From Rhineura floridana (lineage: Eukaryota > Chordata > Lepidosauria > Squamata > Rhineuridae): DNA of 64,000 nucleotides. The notes beneath the pieces were generated by a model. It did no database searches. It saw only the letters and a program-made list of their open reading frames with translations, and was not told where the DNA came from. Below are positions 21,487 to 32,397 of this stretch, piece by piece. The position numbers and the translations under genes are program-made. The stretch spans positions 37,495,001-37,559,000 of the forward strand of contig NC_084489.1 in the NCBI RefSeq assembly GCF_030035675.1, written 5' to 3'. Every line of letters starts with the position of its first letter. Within the stretch, counting starts at the first letter, position 1.

Positions 21487-22450
21487 GTGAGCGAGCGTGG
21501 CCGGGAGACGTGTGGGCGTGGGGCGACTCTTTGGGTGGGTGAGGTGGGGGGGCGGCAGGGACGGCGGCGGGAACAGACCCCCCAACCACGCTAGAAGGGC
21601 GGGTAGGCGGGAGCGGCATGGAGTGCAGAAGGAGAGGCATGGGGGGCGAGGGACTCGCAGGCGAGGCTGCAGCCGGGGGCGAGGGGGGATGAATGGGAGG
21701 GCAGGGACTTAACGGGAGAAGGGGTGGGGGCGCTGCGTGGTCGGCAGGCAGGAGGGTGGGTGGGTGTGTTGGGGAGGGGGCGATGAGGAAAGGCGGCGGT
21801 ACTGCGGCGGCGAGTTGGTGCCTGAGGTACGCGGCAGGGCGGCTGCAAGGCGCGTGCAACCCGCAGGCGGTTGCAAAGGCGACTGAGTTTGCATTGGCAG
21901 CAGTAGAGCGCCGAGACCCGGAGGAGGCGGAGGACGAGTCCCGCACGCCGCCTGCTGCTTCCGCCCCGGCTCTTGCTGTCAGGGCTGCGGGGAGGGAGCA
22001 GCCGTCGCCGAGGCGGCCATTCCGCTTCCTCCTCCTCCCCGCTGCAGCCGCGGCTGCGTCCTGTCAGCGCTGTTGCTAGGTGTGGAGGCGAGGATGGCGC
22101 GCGCGCTGGCTCGCTCTCCCTTCCTCCCGACCAGCCCCGGGCCAGCTTCGATGCACCAGAGGCGACTGTCTGGGAAGGCCGGACGGACAAGGCTTGGAGG
22201 GCCCTGGCTGCGGGGGTAGAGGTTAAGTGGCTGCAGCAGGGGAAGTGAAGGTCTCTGTGGGACTTGCCGGTTGGCGTAGTTTCATCGTGGTCGTGCGGGA
22301 CACGCGAAGCTGCTTGGGCGTGGGGAGTTCACGGAGGAACCCCCGGAGGAGCGCCGCCTCGCCTGGTTCCCGGCGATTTCCATTGGGAGTCAAGCTGGGC
22401 CTCTAAGCAAAGTCCTCCTGAACTGTGGAGATGTGCGTGGCGCGGGGATT

Positions 22451-24495
22451 AGCTTTGGGAATGTGTGATCTTCACCTGTAGGAGATTCCAATCCCTCCCT
22501 GCCTAGAGTGTCAAACAAGTGCTTTCAACAAGTCTTATATAGAGGTGGCAGACATTTCTCCCCGTGCCAGGACTCTCTATAAAGACAACAGGGGATGATG
22601 CCTAGTGAAGTACCTGAGGCTGACTAGGATGATGGGAAATATATATGGACATACCTTGCAGGGCGTTGGTTTTTACTTCGCTAGGTGACTTTCACACACG
22701 TGTTAATGTTCAGTGAGCAAACAAAAAAGACAGCTGAGGAATAAATGCCAGCTGGTGAATGAAATCAGAATTTGTAAAGATTTTGTATAAGACTGCATTC
22801 CTAAGTACACTTGCTGGGAAGAAAGCTTAAGATTGTACTACGCAGGTGTTCAAGAAATCATGATGAGCCCATAGGTTCTTTATGTGCACTGGGTGATAGG
22901 GGGCTGTTAGCTGGGGTGGGAGGTTAGTAAAAAGAAGCTATTCAGGATACTTCCTTTGTCTTGAAGATGTATTAGACCAGATAATGCAAATCGCTTCAAA
23001 AAGTTCCACACGTGCTCTGAGAAAGCCTTCCTGGTAAAGTAAAGACCTAGAAATGTGATCCTAAAACCCCTTGTCTGTCTTTGTGTGCATATCTTGATTG
23101 TACAGGCAGGGGTGGTTCAGTAAAAATGTAACTAAGTGGCACATTATGCTGTTCTATAATGGTGGAGTGGACATGCTGTTCTGTTTTATGACTCTTGGAA
23201 GGGAGGGGGAGGATAAAGTGAAAAGTCTTTGTGAAACATTCATTCTTGATTTTAAAAGCACAGTTACACATTTTTATATATATTAAATCTATAACCGTGA
23301 CACAAACCCACTAAAGTGAGCAGGTTGCATGTCAGGAGAGATATTTTTATAAACCAGAATACAATAATAAAGAACTACTATTGATCTCAGGGGATTTTCC
23401 TTTAAACAGTTGGGAATCGCATGGTATTAAGGCTTTCATCAATTTATAACATTCCCAAAGTAGCTACTTCCAAACTTTAATATTTATCATATGTTATATT
23501 TTGTTTCAGAGTTGTTGGTATTCACCTGGTGTCAGGGGTCAGCATCATTTGTCACCTGTTAAGGCCTATGTCCTGGCAGGGGACCTACCACCTACTGGCA
23601 CCACTCCACCCCTCCTGAAATTTCTCCTGCTACTCCTTGCCATCGCCAGCTGTGTCTCCCTGTCTGCTCATTTCCTCACCCGTTTCCGGTCCATTGTATA
23701 AATGCTATTTCTTTAATGTAGTGATTTGGTGTACAGCCTAAGGGCAGCATAAGGATGGCCAATAATCTTGTGTGTGATATTGATGTATTGGTATTGTGAA
23801 TTTTTTTGATTATTTACGATATACTATAAGGCAATATGTTGTAATGTACAATAAAATTTGATTCAAGAGTAGCTAGCAAGCTGAATCAGTGCCACTTATG
23901 GGGTATCCAGTGAATACCCTGCTTCCTGTATTATTAACAAAATACATTTGGGTGTGCTTACTATTAATTTCAGGCCTTTAGCACTATAGAGGAAATCTGA
24001 TTGCATTTAACTGTAGCAAAGTGAGAATTTCACTAAAGGTTATGTCCCTCCCACATGTCAGTGACCCTGAGTTGGAGAATCCATCATTCATCCAACAAGT
24101 ATTGCTGAAATGCAAGCTTCAGTCAGTAAAGGTTGACCTAGACAGGATATATGTTATTTTCTCTACCAGATTAGCAGCAGGGAAAAACAAACTTTATTCT
24201 TACTTAGTATTTTGGATGTCCTGCATTCCTACTGGCTAATATCATATTTTACTTTCAAGAAGTTATCTTATACATTTCAGGGTGTTGAAAGATCCAGTTC
24301 AATTTGATGCTTCTATTTTAAATTCCTATTTAAACACAGCCGCTCTTTCGTAACATCTTGTCATGGTAGAATGCACCAGTTGCCTATAACTACAGCCTAG
24401 GCTGCCACAAAAACAGGTTTAAACTTTTCTCAGAAGTATCCCACATGTTCTCTTTCATTATTAATCTTACATGCATGTGCATTATATTCTCTATA
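22451..24495. other. JAZF1: Unique-looking first-intron sequence
   Basis: About 2 kb of ordinary AT-rich sequence immediately 3' of the CpG island without recognisable repeats or coding potential. This is a position where intronic enhancers commonly lie, but no specific site was identified. Confidence 0.4.
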
Positions 24496-24499
24496 GCCT

Positions 24500-24655
24500 G
24501 ATTTGTACATCATGCTAAGCCAAACCATGGCTTAGCATGAACATGCGGGCTCCTGGAGAGGAGATTGTGGCTGCTTCACTCCTTCCTAGTCATTTTGTTG
24601 CTATGCTGGTCTGAGCTAAGCCATAGTTTGGCTTAAACGTGTCGTCTGAACCCAG
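24500..24655. repeat. Palindromic MITE (AAGCCAAACCATGG family), copy 1
   Basis: The left arm with ATGCTAAGCCAAACCATGG is answered by CTAAGCCATAGTTTGGCTTA and CGTGTCGTCTGAACCC on the right, giving a fold-back element of about 150 bp. Confidence 0.65.
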
Positions 24656-24714
24656 ATTCATAGTTTAGACAAACCTTGGTTACAGCTTGTGTTTATTCAG
24701 GACAAAGCTAAACC

Positions 24715-24888
24715 ATGAGCCCAGGTTCAGACAACACACTAAGCCAAACTATGACTGCTCAGCAGAAAAATGACTAGAGGAGCAAAGTAGTTGCTTTCTC
24801 TTGTCTGGGAATCCACATGCTCACTCACTCACCCTAAGAGGCGGTTTGGCTTAGCTTAACTTGCAACCAGGCCTATGTCATCCAGTGC
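24715..24888. repeat. Palindromic MITE (AAGCCAAACCATGG family), copy 2
   Basis: CCAGGTTCAGACAACACACT, then AAGCCAAACTATGA, pairs with GGTTTGGCTTAGCTTAACTT downstream. It is a second copy of the same family, only 60 bp from the first. Confidence 0.65.
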
Positions 24889-25019
24889 CCGACAGTGACT
24901 CTTGATCATTTCGTATTCCTATTTTCAAATGGTGAATGAGACTCAGAGAGATACTGTCTTCCCCAAGGCATCTCTCTTGTGTGTTTCTGAGCTACAGTTA
25001 AGATTAAGTGTCTTCAAGA

Positions 25020-26900
25020 TATGTAATATTAATTAATATTAATTAATTAATTAATTACATTTATATACCACTTTATAGCCGAAGCTCTCTGGGCAGTTTA
25101 CAGCAATTAAAAACATTAAAAACAAATATACAAATTTTAAAACCCACAAAAAAACAATTTAAAACACAATTTAAATTTTTTAAAAAACAATTTAAATACA
25201 CATGCTAAAATGCCTGGGAGAAGAGGAAAGTCTTGACCTGGTGCTGAAAAGATAACAGTGTTGGCACCAGGCACACCTCATCAGGGAGATCATTCCATAA
25301 TTTGGGAGCCACCACTGAGAAGGCCCTCTCCCTTGTTGCCAGACTCCCACCTTCCCTCGGAGTAAGCACCCGGAGGAGGGCCTTGGATGTTGAGCGTAGT
25401 GTACAGGTGGGTTTGTGTCGGGAGAGGCGTTCCATCAAGTATTGTGGTCCTAAGCCATGTAAGGTTTTATAGGTTAAAACCAGCACCTTGAATCGAGCTT
25501 GGAAACATACAGGCAGCCAATGCAAGCGGGCCAGAATCAGTTTTATATGTTCAAACCGTCTGGTCCCTGTTACCAATCTGGCTGGTGCATTTTGCACAAG
25601 CTGCAGTTTCCATCTTCAAAGGCAGCCCCACACAGAGCGCATTGCAGTAATCTAACTTGGAGGATACCAGAGCATGGACAACTGAAGCCAGGTTATTCCT
25701 GTCCAGATAGGGGCGTAGCTGGGCCACCAACCGAAGTTGGTAGAAGGCACCGTGCCACCGAGGCTACCTGAGCCTCAAGTGACAGAGATGGTTCTAGGAC
25801 AGCCTTGCCAATGGTCAGGAAAGATGGGAATTGTGGTCCAACAACATCTGGTGGCCCACTAGTTGGGAAAGGCTGTTCTAGGAGAACCCCCAAGTTACAA
25901 ACCTGCTCCTTCAGGGGGAGTGCAACCCCATCCAGGAATGTTGAACATCCACCATTCAGTCAGAAGAACCACCCACTAGCAGCATCTCAGTGTTGTCTGG
26001 ATTGAGCCTCAGTTTATTAGCCCTCATCCAGTCCATTGTCACAGCCAGGCACTGCTTCAGCACATTGACAGCTTTGCCTGAAGATGAAAAGGAGAAATAG
26101 AGCTGTGTGTCATCAGCATACTGATGGCAACGCACTCCAAAGCTCCAGATGACCGTACCCAACGGTTTCATGTAGATGTTGAACAGCATGGGGGACAGAA
26201 CTGACCCCTGCGGAGCCCCATACTGGAGAGTCCAGGGTGCCGAGTAATGTTCCCCAAGCACCACCTTCTGGAGCCAACCAGCCAAGTAGGAGCGGAACCA
26301 CTGCCATGCAGTCCCTCCCACTCCCAACTCAGCCAGTCTTCCCAGAAGGATACCATGGTCGATGGTATCGAAAGCCACTGAGAGATCAAGGAGAATCAAC
26401 AGAGTCGCACTCCCCATCTCTCTCCCGACAGAGGTCATTATACAGGGCGACCAAGGCTGTTTCCATGCCAAAACCAGGCCTGAAACCTGACTGAAATGGA
26501 TCCAGATAATCGGTCTCATCCAAGAGTGTCTGGAGCTGACCTGCTATCACTTGTTCAAGGACCTTGACCAGGAATGGAACATTTGCTATCGGCCTATAGT
26601 TATTAAGATTTTCTGGGTCCAGGGAGGGTCTCTTCAGGAGTGGTCTCGCTACTGCTTCTTTCAGGCAGCCAGGGACCACCCTGTCTCGCAGAGAGGCATT
26701 AATCACTTCTCTGGCTCAGCCGGCTGTTCCATCTCTGCTAGCTTTTATTAGCCAAGAAGAGCAAGGATCCAGCACAGAAGTGGTTGCACGAACCTGTCCA
26801 AGCACCTTGTCAATGTCCTCAAGCTGTACCAACTGAAACTCATCCAGAAATCAGGACAACACTGTGCTCTGGATACCCCGCTTGATTCACCTGCTATAAC
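25020..26900 (-). mobile_element. 5'-truncated L2 LINE, interrupted
   Basis: Read on the minus strand, it covers the end of the L2 linker (from about SIVIAGE, 26,900), then the [59 protein letters not shown], the catalytic YADDTQLYF and [15 protein letters not shown]. The C-terminal domain runs to FLFSQAF (25,205) and the 3' tail to (AATT)n near 25,030. The reading frame is broken several times and a fold-back MITE fragment sits at 25,796-25,885. It is close to the full-length copy at 34.6-38.8 kb. Confidence 0.9.
25796..25885. repeat. Partial palindromic MITE inside the L2
   Basis: AATGGTCAGGAAAGATGGGA followed by ATTGTGGTCCAACAACATCT is one arm of the 1,581-1,700 fold-back family. It interrupts the L2 coding sequence, so it is either an insertion or a recombination product. 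Confidence 0.65.
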
Positions 26901-29150
26901 TATTGAACAATGCTTGGTCTTAAATATAGCCCTTCTTTGTACCTCTCAGGTGAAAACCAGCTCTAAATGTTTCTTCTTTCATTGTTTCTGCTGCTGCTTT
27001 CTCCTCATATGGTTTTGTCCTCTCATGCAATCCAGAGAATGCTCCACCTCACAGCAAAGATATCTAGTTGAATAGGTTAGATGTGCCTTGTTCCTGTGGG
27101 AGTTGCTTCAGGCAGAATCTGCTGAAAACTAGGAGCCATCATACGTGGAAAAAGCAATAGAAGAGAGCATTTGCACTTCATCTATTGCAGATGCTGTTAC
27201 CTGTTGCAGTTCCCATGTCAGTTGCTGCATCACTTGGATCTGTAAGCAGCATAATTCCACTTTTTTTTGTTCCATTAACCTCTCCCTCCCAAAACGCAAA
27301 TTGTTTTGAAAGTTGTCTGTGTTATCAACTGAGGAGCTGCTGCATCCTCCTTGATGAAATAGAGTATAGCGCTGCACACATTTTAAAATTTTAAAATAAA
27401 TACCAGTATTTGGAATGTGCATTCTGTGAGGCACAGATTCATTATTTGGTTTATTTACTTACTTTTATCAGTTGCTCAGTCACCAGAGGGTTTTTGTTGA
27501 CAAACAGATTTACAAGAAGAATCACTGTTCCAATCAAAGATTCCACCACCCCATCTGAGGGTTGTTAATGTTTGTGAAGGCCTGTGCATACCTTTTTCAG
27601 AATTGTGTTTTTGGCTATCATTGCAGTTCTCCGCATCCCCAAGCCAAGGCTGGTTTGGAACCCCAGCAGCCCAATATTCCATCTGCTTTATGTCCCTGAT
27701 TGCTCTGTGCTAGAGCACTGGCTACTTTTGCGGTGCAGATTTTGCATCCCATGATAAGTGAATGTGAACCATTTTCAGTGTAAATAAATAAATAAATAAT
27801 GATCAGGGTGCATTTGACCAGAGATGTACCAAATTGCAGCTGCTTATGTCTTGAGATCCTCATCAGTGAGTGGTGCACAAATGTTTTTGAATACATAGAT
27901 AAAACACTAAAACAAATCTTAGTGATTAAGACTGCATTCCTATTCACAACTCCTGAGATTATTTCAGAGTAAACAGGATTGCAGTATAAGGAACTCAACA
28001 TATAAAAAGGAGAAATTTGGCATATCCCTGGGCATTAGAAATTAGACAAGAAAGTGAATTCATATTAAGACCTAAATACATGTGATGTATTTTTTTTTAA
28101 AAAAACACGTCTTTAAAAATATTACACAAGGCAAGAAATTTTATTATATGGTCACAGACCCAAAGTAATCATTACATATGTGTGTTTGGGGGGCATTAAT
28201 TGAGAATGCAGAATGGAGGGAGGGGAGCATCCTTGGTCCTGCGCTGTTATTAACAACAATAAAAACAAGTGCAAGCTGATGAAATTAGTGTAATGTGTAG
28301 TTATGCTCTTCTTCTTACAGTCTTCTATGTAAGAATGGTTGTGCTTTTGTTTGTTCTAGAACTTCAGAAGGTTGATACAATTTATATCAAAATATACACT
28401 TGTATCATAATTCCTAAATCATTATGTACATGCTACTTTCACATTGCCAGATATTAAATCTTGTGTGGATTAAAATATATTTTTTATGAAGGATAGATAT
28501 CCTAAAGCACAAAGAAAGAAGGATCTAGATTTAAGGAGAAGTGAGGAATAGGTTTTCCTTTGCCTATTTGGAAGGTTTCTTCTTGGGAACATTATGTACA
28601 GTATTTTATTATTGCAGCATCTTGGCTGAAATCATTTTGAACAGTTTAAATTACTTGGAAGTATTGTGCCAAAATATTTTCAAATTCTTGTTAAAAGAAG
28701 TTCAAGAAGATATTTGTAACTATGAGAAGCAGACAGATCTTCATAAATGAAATTGAGGGTTTTCTGGAGTGACACTTTGGCGGGTGTGTGGTTATTGAAT
28801 TGTTACATGGAGGAGTCTGGCTAGAACGAAGTCCATATTAAGCCGCTTTTTCTTTTAGAAATGTCTCTGGAATTACTGTGCAGTAGGTTAATCACTAGAG
28901 TTGATCACTAGAATTCAGGGGTGATTTGGACTGCTGACATGTTTACATCCGGGTGTCCTCTCCTGCTCCACAGACCCAAGCTTGGTTTTCTGAGGAACTG
29001 ATTTGGGTAGGACAATGGCTAGGGTTCAAATGGTGGGAAACTCAGGATCATTTAAGCTGGTGTATGGTGGGGATGCTACTACCATTGCATCCACTCAGTA
29101 CTGTCCAGCTGAACTCTTCCAGTTGGTGAAAGGCCTATTACAATCTGGCC
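26901..29150. other. JAZF1: Mostly unique sequence
   Basis: AT-rich intronic DNA. The minus-strand open stretch 27,129-27,434 has a protein-like Gln/Leu-rich section but no recognisable family. A short MITE core lies at 27,930-27,990. Confidence 0.4.
27930..27990. repeat. Ancient short MITE fragment
   Basis: AAGACTGCATTCCTATTCAC and TTTCAGAGTAAACAGGATTG carry opposed outer arms (GCATTCCT / AGGATTGC) typical of the AATGGG-type short repeat. Confidence 0.45.
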
Positions 29151-29335
29151 TACAAATTGCTTTGCAAAAATGTGTATATTAGGCAAAATTGCATACAGAC
29201 ATGTACATTAGGAAAAATTCACACTAAAATATTTTTTGAATTTAATGAAAACTTTAAAAGAAATTTGCAAATTGATGTGCAACTGTAGAGAAAAAACAGA
29301 AGAGTTAAATATGAGAAACTGATAGATCCACCCAT
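29150..29335 (+). repeat. Unrecognised repeat, copy 1
   Basis: The motif GCAAAAATGTGTATATTAGG and its degenerate re-use (ATGTACATTAGGAAAAATTC), followed by ACACTAAAATATTTTTTGAA and an AACTGATAGAT end, recur in the same order at 39,130-39,430. Divergence is considerable, so the family is old. Confidence 0.55.
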
Positions 29336-29389
29336 TCCTGCTTGGGAAGCTGGACATACGGGCACAGTAAGGTTTTGGCAATTTGAAAA

Positions 29390-29510
29390 GCGGAGGCCAT
29401 AGTTAAATCTTTTCTTAAAAAGCCATCACTTGACCCAGCTGATCTAAACTACTACTGTGCCTCAAATTCCCCTATTTGGGCAAGGTACTTGACTGTGTGG
29501 AAGAAAACTA
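29390..29510 (+). mobile_element. Old L2 LINE fragment (RT N-terminal)
   Basis: Translation KSFLKKPSLDPADLNYYC aligns with RPLLKKPSLDPDNFNNYRP of L2, just upstream of the RT palm. Confidence 0.6.
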
Positions 29511-29516
29511 GCTTCA

Positions 29517-29545
29517 GGTGTGTGTGTGTGTGTGTGTGTGTGCAC
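29517..29545 (+). repeat. (TG)n microsatellite
   Basis: About 12 TG units followed by a CACGCGCACATGCG stretch, capable of alternating purine-pyrimidine (Z-DNA) structure. Confidence 0.9.
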
Positions 29546-29583
29546 GCGCACATGCGTTTTGGATGAAACTGGTTTTTAGGGTC

Positions 29584-29770
29584 AGGGGTTGTCAACCTTT
29601 TTGGGCCAGTGTGCACATTTTGAATTTTGAGAAAGTGCTGTGGAGGCCAGACACAACGTGGCTGCCATGGGAGCATGGCACAACACAAAATTAAAAAGAT
29701 TACAGTCATTGCTGCTCCCCCACCCATAGACAACCTCATGCTTACTGTGGGAAGGCAACTATGTCTTGCT
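29584..29770. mobile_element. hAT-like element, left end
   Basis: Begins CAGGGGTTGTCAACCTTTTT, then GGGCCAGTGTGCACATTTTG, matching the left end of the TSD-bounded element at 42,355 (AACCTTTTTGAGCCTGTGGG). Both continue with GCTGCCATGG and GCATAAC/GCACAAC blocks. The right end was not identified. Confidence 0.6.
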
Positions 29771-29919
29771 GGTCCTGATGTGGAGATTATACAGTATTGA
29801 TTTAACCCCTCCCCCCAATGCTATTGCTGGCATTCCCCAGCACCAGGAAAAATATACAAGGTGGGCACACCACACTCTTTGTGTCTCTCACACACTGCAC
29901 GCATACAAATGACAGACAC

Positions 29920-30065
29920 ATTTTTCATTCATTTCATTCATATGCCGCCTTTCTACAAAGAATTGTGCTCAAGGCGGCTTACAACAAGGTGAACAAAAAT
30001 ACATCTCAAAAACAATTGCAAAAACCATTTCCTAATAACAAAGAATAACACAGCAGCATAACAAA
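29920..30065 (-). repeat. L2-like LINE 3' tail
   Basis: CATTCATTTCATTCATATGC, then CGCC..CAAGGCGGCTTACAAC, is the reverse complement of an L2-type tail with an intact GCCGCC/GGCGG stem and an ATGAA-type microsatellite terminus. Confidence 0.75.
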
Positions 30066-30900
30066 TACAACAGCAAGCAAAACCAACTTTTCATTATTAT
30101 GAACATAATAAAACAATCTTTAAGAACAAGAAGTAACAGTTAACCCCAAGCCCCTAAGGACAACCATCTACTATTCAAAAATAAGCAAAAAACCTTGTAG
30201 TTTAAGAACATATCCAAAGCCCACAGATATTTCTATCAAACTTTAAAAAGCAGGGAAATTGGGAAGCATGAGACCTGACCTCCTCTCTGAGATATTGTAC
30301 TGCCCTACAAATTTGTCAAAATGAAAACACAATGTGAGTTGGTCTTTCACAGTCCAATCCACTTCCTGCATAGCTTGGAAGAATTTGGTAAGATGTGCCT
30401 CTGAGCATATGGTGAATGGTGGCAATACTTGTCATCTCCAAAGATGGAGAATTATATTTTTGTATGTTTGTTGGTGTTCTTACTTTGCTTCTTTCCTGTG
30501 TTACTACTGTTTCTACAGAGAATCTAACATAGAAAATTATATTTCTCTCAAATTTATTTTTATTAATTTCATAGGCCTTTTATTGGTCAATGTCATATGA
30601 TGGTGAAGACAGCCTTTTGTGTTTCAAACTGAAGGTTATGTTCTATTTCTATTTTGGGTGCATTAACAGTTGAATCAGAAACTGCAGTTTGATGTAAAAT
30701 CAGACATTACAATATGTTGCTATGTAAGCAATGACTCTAGCTGTTGGGAAAAAAGAAACTTGGCCTGCTCAAGATGCATGTGTTCAGCCTGCTATGCTTA
30801 AACTACTCCACTTAAGGAAAAGTGGACATGGTCAATTAAAAACTTGGAGCACTCCTAGAATTTTGCTAGAATATATTTCACATCCCACTGTTTTATCTTA
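30066..30900. other. No feature recognised
   Basis: AT-rich intronic sequence with only short uninformative open frames. Confidence 0.4.
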
Positions 30901-30902
30901 TA

Positions 30903-31262
30903 TATTTGTTTGTTTGTTTATTTATTTGTTTATTTATTTATTGCATTTGTATACCGCCCCATAGCCGAAGCTCTCAGGGTGGTTTACATCAATTAAAAAC
31001 ATTAAAAACAAATATACAAATTTAAAAACACATTTTTAAAAAGCAATTTAAAAACACATTCTAAAATGCCTGGGAGAAGAGGAAAGTCTTAACCTGGCAC
31101 CGAAAAGACAACAAGGTTGGCGCCTGGCGCACCTCATCAAAACCATCATTCCATAATTTGGGGGCCACCACTGAGAAGGCCCTCTCCTTTGTTTCCATCC
31201 TTCGAGGTTCCCTCAGAGTACGCACCCGGATGAGGGCCTTTGATGTTGAGCGTAGAGTTCAT
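30903..31262 (-). mobile_element. 5'-truncated L2 LINE, 3' end
   Basis: The tail microsatellite (TTTG/TTTA), stem TACCGCCCCATAGCCGAAG, and minus-strand coding for the L2 C-terminus (GCCACCACTGAGAAGGCCCT corresponds to RAFSVVA) match the 25.0 kb copy. It stops abruptly at 31,262 where different sequence begins. Confidence 0.85.
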
Positions 31263-31269
31263 CCGCCCA

Positions 31270-31800
31270 CCTAGGATACTGATGGAGCAAAGGCAAAACC
31301 CATGAATATTAATCAGTGTGGATCCCTTATCTGAAGGCTGCCCTCCAGATCCAGGCTTTTTCCCCTTCTGAAAACCCTTAAACCCCTCAGCTCTAGAGCA
31401 GCTGGTAAAAGGATGGGAGCCAGTGCAGATAGAACACTCCTGTCTACATTTACACAGGTTCCTGTTGCAAAAGCCCTTAGCACTGAACTCCCAACAGAGC
31501 AGGCGGGGTTGAATCCCCTGTCCCATGGACCCACAGGAAGACTCCACAGTGGCAGACTGACTCAGTAAATGCTCACTATCTGCCTTATCCCCTTGCACGG
31601 GTCGAGCTGCAGTCATAAACTGCAACCACAACCTGGTTCCTTTCTATCCTACTGTAGGTTTATATCCACTGCCGCTCTCATCCAAAAAGATTCATCATAG
31701 GCCAGCCATGCTAACCCTATGAATTCTGTATGCGCCCTAAATATTATGTCCAGGTATTCCTCACATTCATTGGAAACTATTTTGCAGAATTGTCAGTGTC
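31270..31800 (-). mobile_element. DIRS-like (tyrosine-recombinase retroelement) gag-type fossil
   Basis: The minus strand carries a coding-like stretch with a compact Cys/His-rich cluster (CWEFSAKGFCN, CRQECSICTGSHP) preceded by an AARPVQGDKAD block. From memory this resembles the gag-type protein of vertebrate DIRS elements. It is a short, broken, old fragment; no recombinase or RT region is present. Confidence 0.45.
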
Positions 31801-31984
31801 ATTATTCCACAATTGTTTTTGGAATTTTTTAGTGTTACATAGTGTGGCTGTACTTCATATATTCACAGAAACAGAAGCAAAAGAAAATGATTTACTATAG
31901 GAAACTTTACTAAAATTGCAAAGTAAATCAAATATATTTAAAGTGACTATGTGAACTCTATCAACTGTCTTAATATTGTTGACC

Positions 31985-32262
31985 AAGAGGGAAGGGAGAA
32001 TGGAGGGGGAGGCGGCGGCGGCGGAAGGAAGGTATTTGAAGGGGATAGGGGAGGGGGAAGAAGGGGCAAGAGGAAGGGGATAGGAGGGAGGAGGAGGGGA
32101 TGGCAGGTTTGATCATTTGCATGCTTTTTGAGTTCAGTGAGATTTACTCCTGTATAATCATCCTTAGGATAGTGAATGACCTGGAGGAGGGACAGGGGGA
32201 GGAGGGCAGGAAGAGGAGAGAGGAAGGGGGAGGGGAGGAGATTGGGTGTGTGGGCACTGGTC
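31985..32262 (+). repeat. Polypurine (GGA/GGAA-rich) tracts
   Basis: Two G/A-only or nearly G/A-only tracts at 31,988-32,102 and 32,180-32,245, including (GGC)n at 32,013-32,022, are separated by about 75 bp of ordinary sequence. Such tracts can form triplex or G-quadruplex structures. Confidence 0.85.
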
Positions 32263-32397
32263 AGAGGGGAAGCCCCTTTCCTTTCCAAAAGGAAAACATT
32301 GTGAACAGCATCATTCTTTTTCAGGGTTTCCCCCACCTTTTTATTCTACAGCAGGCACATGTAGCCTCCCACCCAAATTTAAACCAAAGCTATCACT

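Larger units (their letters stand above)
20990..22450 (+). promoter_or_regulatory. JAZF1: CpG island promoter of JAZF1
   Basis: About 1.4 kb of very GC- and CpG-rich DNA in an otherwise AT-rich, CpG-poor window, centred on JAZF1 exon 1. Only the L2 5' end near 34.6-35.4 kb is comparable. The upstream half is C-rich on the plus strand, while the intronic half (21,487-22,100) is G-rich with long G runs. This is typical of a TATA-less CpG-island promoter extending into the first intron. A divergent antisense transcript is known at human JAZF1, but nothing here proves one. Confidence 0.85.

Noticed and set aside
21042-21946. Long open frames on both strands across the JAZF1 CpG island, including 272 and 199 codons on the minus strand
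   Set aside because: High GC content depletes stop codons; the predicted proteins are Pro/Arg/Ala-rich low complexity without domains. Only the JAZF1 exon frame has homology.
27129-27682. Minus-strand open stretches with a Gln/Leu-rich, protein-like look
   Set aside because: No family recognised, no flanking repeat ends, and no continuation into neighbouring frames; insufficient for a gene or pseudogene call.
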